Assembly (NCBI GenBank): GCA_022385805.1
Contig: MU277733.1
Span: forward strand, 1 to 10,096
Length of the DNA stretch: 10,096 nt
Direction of reading: 5' to 3'
Source: Pilatotrama ljubarskyi
Taxonomy: Eukaryota; Basidiomycota; Agaricomycetes; Polyporales; Polyporaceae
In this document: positions 7,771 to 10,096 of the stretch, piece by piece
Position numbering within the stretch: the first letter of the stretch is position 1
Layout of the letters: every line of letters starts with the position of its first letter
Notes under the pieces: model-generated
The model's database searches: none
What the model was told of the DNA's origin: nothing
The model's input: the letters and a program-made list of their open reading frames with translations, nothing else
Position numbers and translations under genes: made by a program

Positions 7771-8884
7771 ATGTCTGAAAGCATGAGCCTTAAACGCGCT
7801 CGCTTGGAGGACGCGGACGCGTCGAGTCCGACAGACGGCCCACCGCGGTCCCCGCCGACGGTCTTCCAGGGCTTGGTGCAGAATGGCGAGTTCTGGTTCG
7901 AGGACGGCACGATAGTCCTCACAGCTGGATACGTCGCGTTTAAGATCTACAAGGGGCCTCTCGTCGAACACTCGCCTGTATTCCGCGACATGCTCTCGCT
8001 GCCCCAGCCGGACGCCCATCAAGTCGAGTCTTGTCCCGTCGTGCCGCTGTCGGACGCGCCCATGGACGTGAGCTGCCTTCTGGGCGTGCTCATGCCAAAC
8101 AAGCGAGCGATACGGTGAGCATCTCATGGCTTGCATACGTGCGTGGCGACATGGTCCTGCACCGAGGTTTGCTCACGCCCTGTCGAGTCCGTTTGGCCTC
8201 GCCCACCCTCCCTACCCAGTGATCGCTGCATGGATACGGCTCGGTCACAAGTACCAGATCCACTCTTTGGTCGAACAGTCCCTGCAGTACCTACGGACGC
8301 TGTACCCGGACAACGTCAAACACCTCAATAAGCAACCGCGCTACCCCGCCCTCTGCGCCATCGGCGTCGTCAACCTCGCACGCCTCACCGGCGCGCACTA
8401 CCTCCTGCCCGTCGCCCTCGCGGAATGCTGCACCCTCGGCGAGGAGATCGTCTCCGGCTTCGTCCTCCCCGACGGGCGGCGCGAGCAGCTCAGCCGCGTG
8501 GACCTCGGCGCGTGCTTCCGCGCAAAGGACAAGATCATCGCGAAGCGCGTCCGCGCCGCCGAGCGCATGTTCCGCGGCCTCCCAGAGGAATGCAAGCGCG
8601 GCGGGGACTGCGAGTCCGACATGGAGTTCTTCCTCATGTTCCTCATGAAGGGCACCATCGGCAGCCTGTGCGTGCCCCGCGTCGACATCTCGTGGTCCGC
8701 GTCTGCGAAGAAGCTCTACCGGCTCTGCTCCAAGTGCTGGGACGAGGTTAGGGGCCGCGAGGAGGACGAGCAGGTGCAGCTCTTCCGGGAGCTCCCGTCC
8801 CTCTTCGGTATCCAGGTTCCCGGCTGGGATGCGGCAGAGATGACTCAATCCGGTGAGCCGTCGCAGCCAGCCGTCGCTGGTTGA
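7771..8884 (+). CDS. BTB/POZ domain-containing protein, two exons
   Basis: BTB/POZ domains mediate dimerisation and, in many eukaryotes, link substrates to Cullin-3 ubiquitin ligases. Roles of these short fungal BTB proteins are mostly unknown. Exon 1 is 7771-8114 and exon 2 is 8188-8884, giving 346 residues, a usual size for this family. The N-terminal 35 residues are polar and disordered-looking. EFWFEDG at residues 40-46 opens the BTB fold, followed by FKIYKGPLVEHSPVFRDML and SCPVVPLSD. After the intron, WIRLGHKYQI (about 130-139) is the conserved segment of these proteins, with a helical C-terminal region after it. The donor is GTGAGC at 8115. The in-phase acceptor is the unusual GAG ending at 8187; the better-looking CAG at 8217-8219 would break the frame. 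A second in-frame ATG (7783) is a possible start. A paralogue begins at 9677. Confidence 0.82.
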
Positions 8885-9676
8885 CGAACTATGCCTACGT
8901 CAACCACGCTCTGGCGTATTACTGTATATGAACGTGTTTTCAGTCGGTCCGCCGCATGTACGTTGTCGTGTCGTTCGCCTTGCCGTGTATTTAACCGAGA
9001 TCCCCAGGTTGTAGACAGACCGACGTAGTACATGTCTACTGATACCTTGTGTCATAGCTGCCACTCGAGGCGCCGTGCGACCTGCAAGAGCTCGTGGTAC
9101 GTCCCGGGACTGCCTCTCATCGGCAATTCAATTGATATGCGCGAGACAGATATCTCCTTCTTATGCGCGGTCGCCCGATGCCCTCTATCCAGACCTAATC
9201 ACTCGTTCCTATACCTTGTACCTTACCGTGTTCGACCCAGCAGACATCTTGGTTATGGCTATGATTCACGACTGTGTCCTCCATCACTTCCTGGTGAGTG
9301 CGTCATGGCGTGCATACGCAATCGACACTGAGGATACTAGGCCGAAGACGGCAGGCGAATGTTGGTAAGTCCGTGCACGCTAAGGGTTCGAGGTGGTGAC
9401 CCACTATTCGCGCTGAATGCGGGGAGGACTTCTTGGAAGTCTAGATCGCCGGCGGGCTGGAGCGCGGCGATCGCGTGCGACGGCCCTTACCGTACCCCGA
9501 CGGCGGAAGTTGGGTACAAAAAGGAGCGAGTCTTGTAGTTCCCTTCTCTGCTCGCTGAGACTGCGACGAGCTAAGGCTGAGAAAACACGGAACCACTCTC
9601 CTGCGGTGCGTCGTCAATCCCTCCGACGCCTCGCACCTCTCGTTGCATGCTGACTCTGAGACACCCAGATTGTGTT
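8885..9676. other. intergenic region between the two BTB genes
   Basis: It contains the 3' flank of BTB gene 1, a TATTTAA word near 8987, the P450-like relic at 9032-9330 and the upstream region of the second BTB gene. The 9370-9640 part holds only short open frames without recognisable domains. Confidence 0.4.
9032..9330 (+). pseudogene. probable cytochrome P450 N-terminal relic
   Basis: The segment at 9098-9127 encodes YVPGLPLIGN followed by SIDM, which matches the proline-rich hinge (PPGPxGLPLIGN...DMP) after the membrane anchor of fungal P450 monooxygenases. About 75 bases on, in a different frame, DLITRSYTLYLTVFDPADILVM (about 9195-9260) resembles the next P450 block (GDI..L.VFG...V.N). 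A GTGAGT donor follows at 9294. There is no hydrophobic anchor upstream, and no I-helix, ExxR or haem-cysteine motif in the window. This looks like a frameshifted 5' fragment. The family assignment rests on short matches. Confidence 0.42.
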
Positions 9677-10096
9677 ATGGCACTCCCCCGCAAGCGTCGA
9701 CGAGAATCGGTCGCTTCAGACTCAAGCTCTGCGACGGACCTCTCCGGTTCCGAGCCCTCCTTCGAATGCGACGAGGAGTTCTGGTTTGAGGATGGCACCG
9801 TTGTCCTCCTCGCCGGTCGTACGCGCTTCCGCGTATACCGAGGCCTCCTTGCTGCGCAGTCTGAAGTGCTGCGTGACATACTCTCCTCGTCGAGTCCATC
9901 CGCAGGCGAGGAGTTCCAAGGATGCCCCGTGGTCCGCCTCACCGACTCACCGGAAGACCTGAGGCGCCTGCTCCGCGCTCTCCTGCCCGTGTCTAGTCTG
10001 ACCACTGTGGGTAGGATATACAGTAGAATTCACTGTTCCCTACAGTACCCAATTAGTTGTCCCGAACAGTGAATTGAACTGTTATACGAATAGGTG
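9677..10096 (+). CDS. BTB/POZ domain-containing protein, exon 1 (partial gene, runs off the window)
   Basis: A paralogue of the gene at 7771. From the ATG at 9677 it starts MALPRKRRRES, a basic stretch that could act as a nuclear localisation signal, then a Ser-rich acidic linker. EFWFEDGTVVLLAG (about residues 34-47) opens the BTB fold, followed by FRVYRGLLAAQSEVLRDIL and GCPVVRLTDSPEDLRRLL. An in-frame ATG at 9647 would add ten residues, but 9677 lines up better with the family. The frame closes at 10072, so exon 1 must end earlier. GTAGGA at 10011 is one donor candidate and GTGTCT at 9989 another. The conserved RLGHKYQ segment should lie beyond the window. A hairpin (10021-10081) sits in the presumed intron. 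Confidence 0.75.
10021..10081. repeat. inverted repeat / hairpin in the first intron of BTB gene 2
   Basis: The left arm 10021-10038 (CAGTAGAATTCACTGTTC) pairs with the right arm 10064-10081 at 16 of 18 positions across a 25-nt loop, and the flanks begin and end with TATA-like bases. The arms start with CAGT next to TA, as in the termini of Tc1/mariner-type MITEs. It could instead be a hairpin that structures the intron. The arms are clear; the transposon origin is inference. Confidence 0.55.

Noticed and set aside
8217..8219. CAG acceptor as the start of BTB exon 2
   Set aside because: It looks canonical, but joining it to the GTGAGC donor shifts the frame out of the conserved WIRLGHKYQI block; the GAG acceptor at 8187 keeps it.
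8291..8848. Long minus-strand open frame (185 codons) opposite BTB exon 2
   Set aside because: It is antisense to strongly GC-ending coding DNA, which creates open antisense frames; the plus frame carries the conserved BTB-family motifs.
9384..9402. GGGTTCGAGGTGGTGACCC, resembling a tRNA T-arm
   Set aside because: No matching acceptor stem, D-arm or anticodon arm is found at the correct spacing on either side.

Overview
The window looks like nuclear DNA of a filamentous basidiomycete (Agaricomycete type). Three things point there: short 50-90 nt GT-AG introns that restore protein frames, a gene of the DUF6533 membrane-protein family, and two BTB/POZ genes of the kind expanded in these fungi. 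No bacterial operon structure, tRNA, rRNA or CRISPR array was seen.

Layout. 1-709 is gene-poor and carries two TGACGTCA sites and a poly(A) signal for the minus-strand gene that follows. 710-2577 (minus) is an apparently intact 11-exon gene for a 387-residue DUF6533 membrane protein, including a 16-nt micro-exon. 2578-3314 is mostly intergenic, with one unidentified plus-strand open frame. 3315-4789 (minus) is an NmrA-like NAD(P)-binding gene that keeps its four introns in phase but has lost its ATG and gained an in-frame TAG and several one-base frameshifts, so I call it a pseudogene. 4790-7770 holds no gene I can name. It contains three coding-looking minus-strand stretches, a possible small TA-flanked inverted-repeat element (5609-5773) and low-complexity DNA; it reads as a region of decaying genes. 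7771-8884 (plus) is a two-exon BTB/POZ gene. 8885-9676 holds a probable cytochrome P450 N-terminal relic. 9677 to the window end (plus) is the first exon of a second, paralogous BTB/POZ gene, followed by a strong hairpin in its presumed first intron.

The genes do not form an obvious pathway. The pattern is that of an accessory, fast-evolving region: expanded-family genes (DUF6533, BTB/POZ) mixed with broken metabolic genes (NmrA-like, P450) and small repeats. By eye the DUF6533 locus is clearly less GC-rich than the NmrA and BTB loci. I did not find a convincing new biological system. The most useful observations are the resolved exon structures, the pseudogene lesions and the two inverted-repeat structures.
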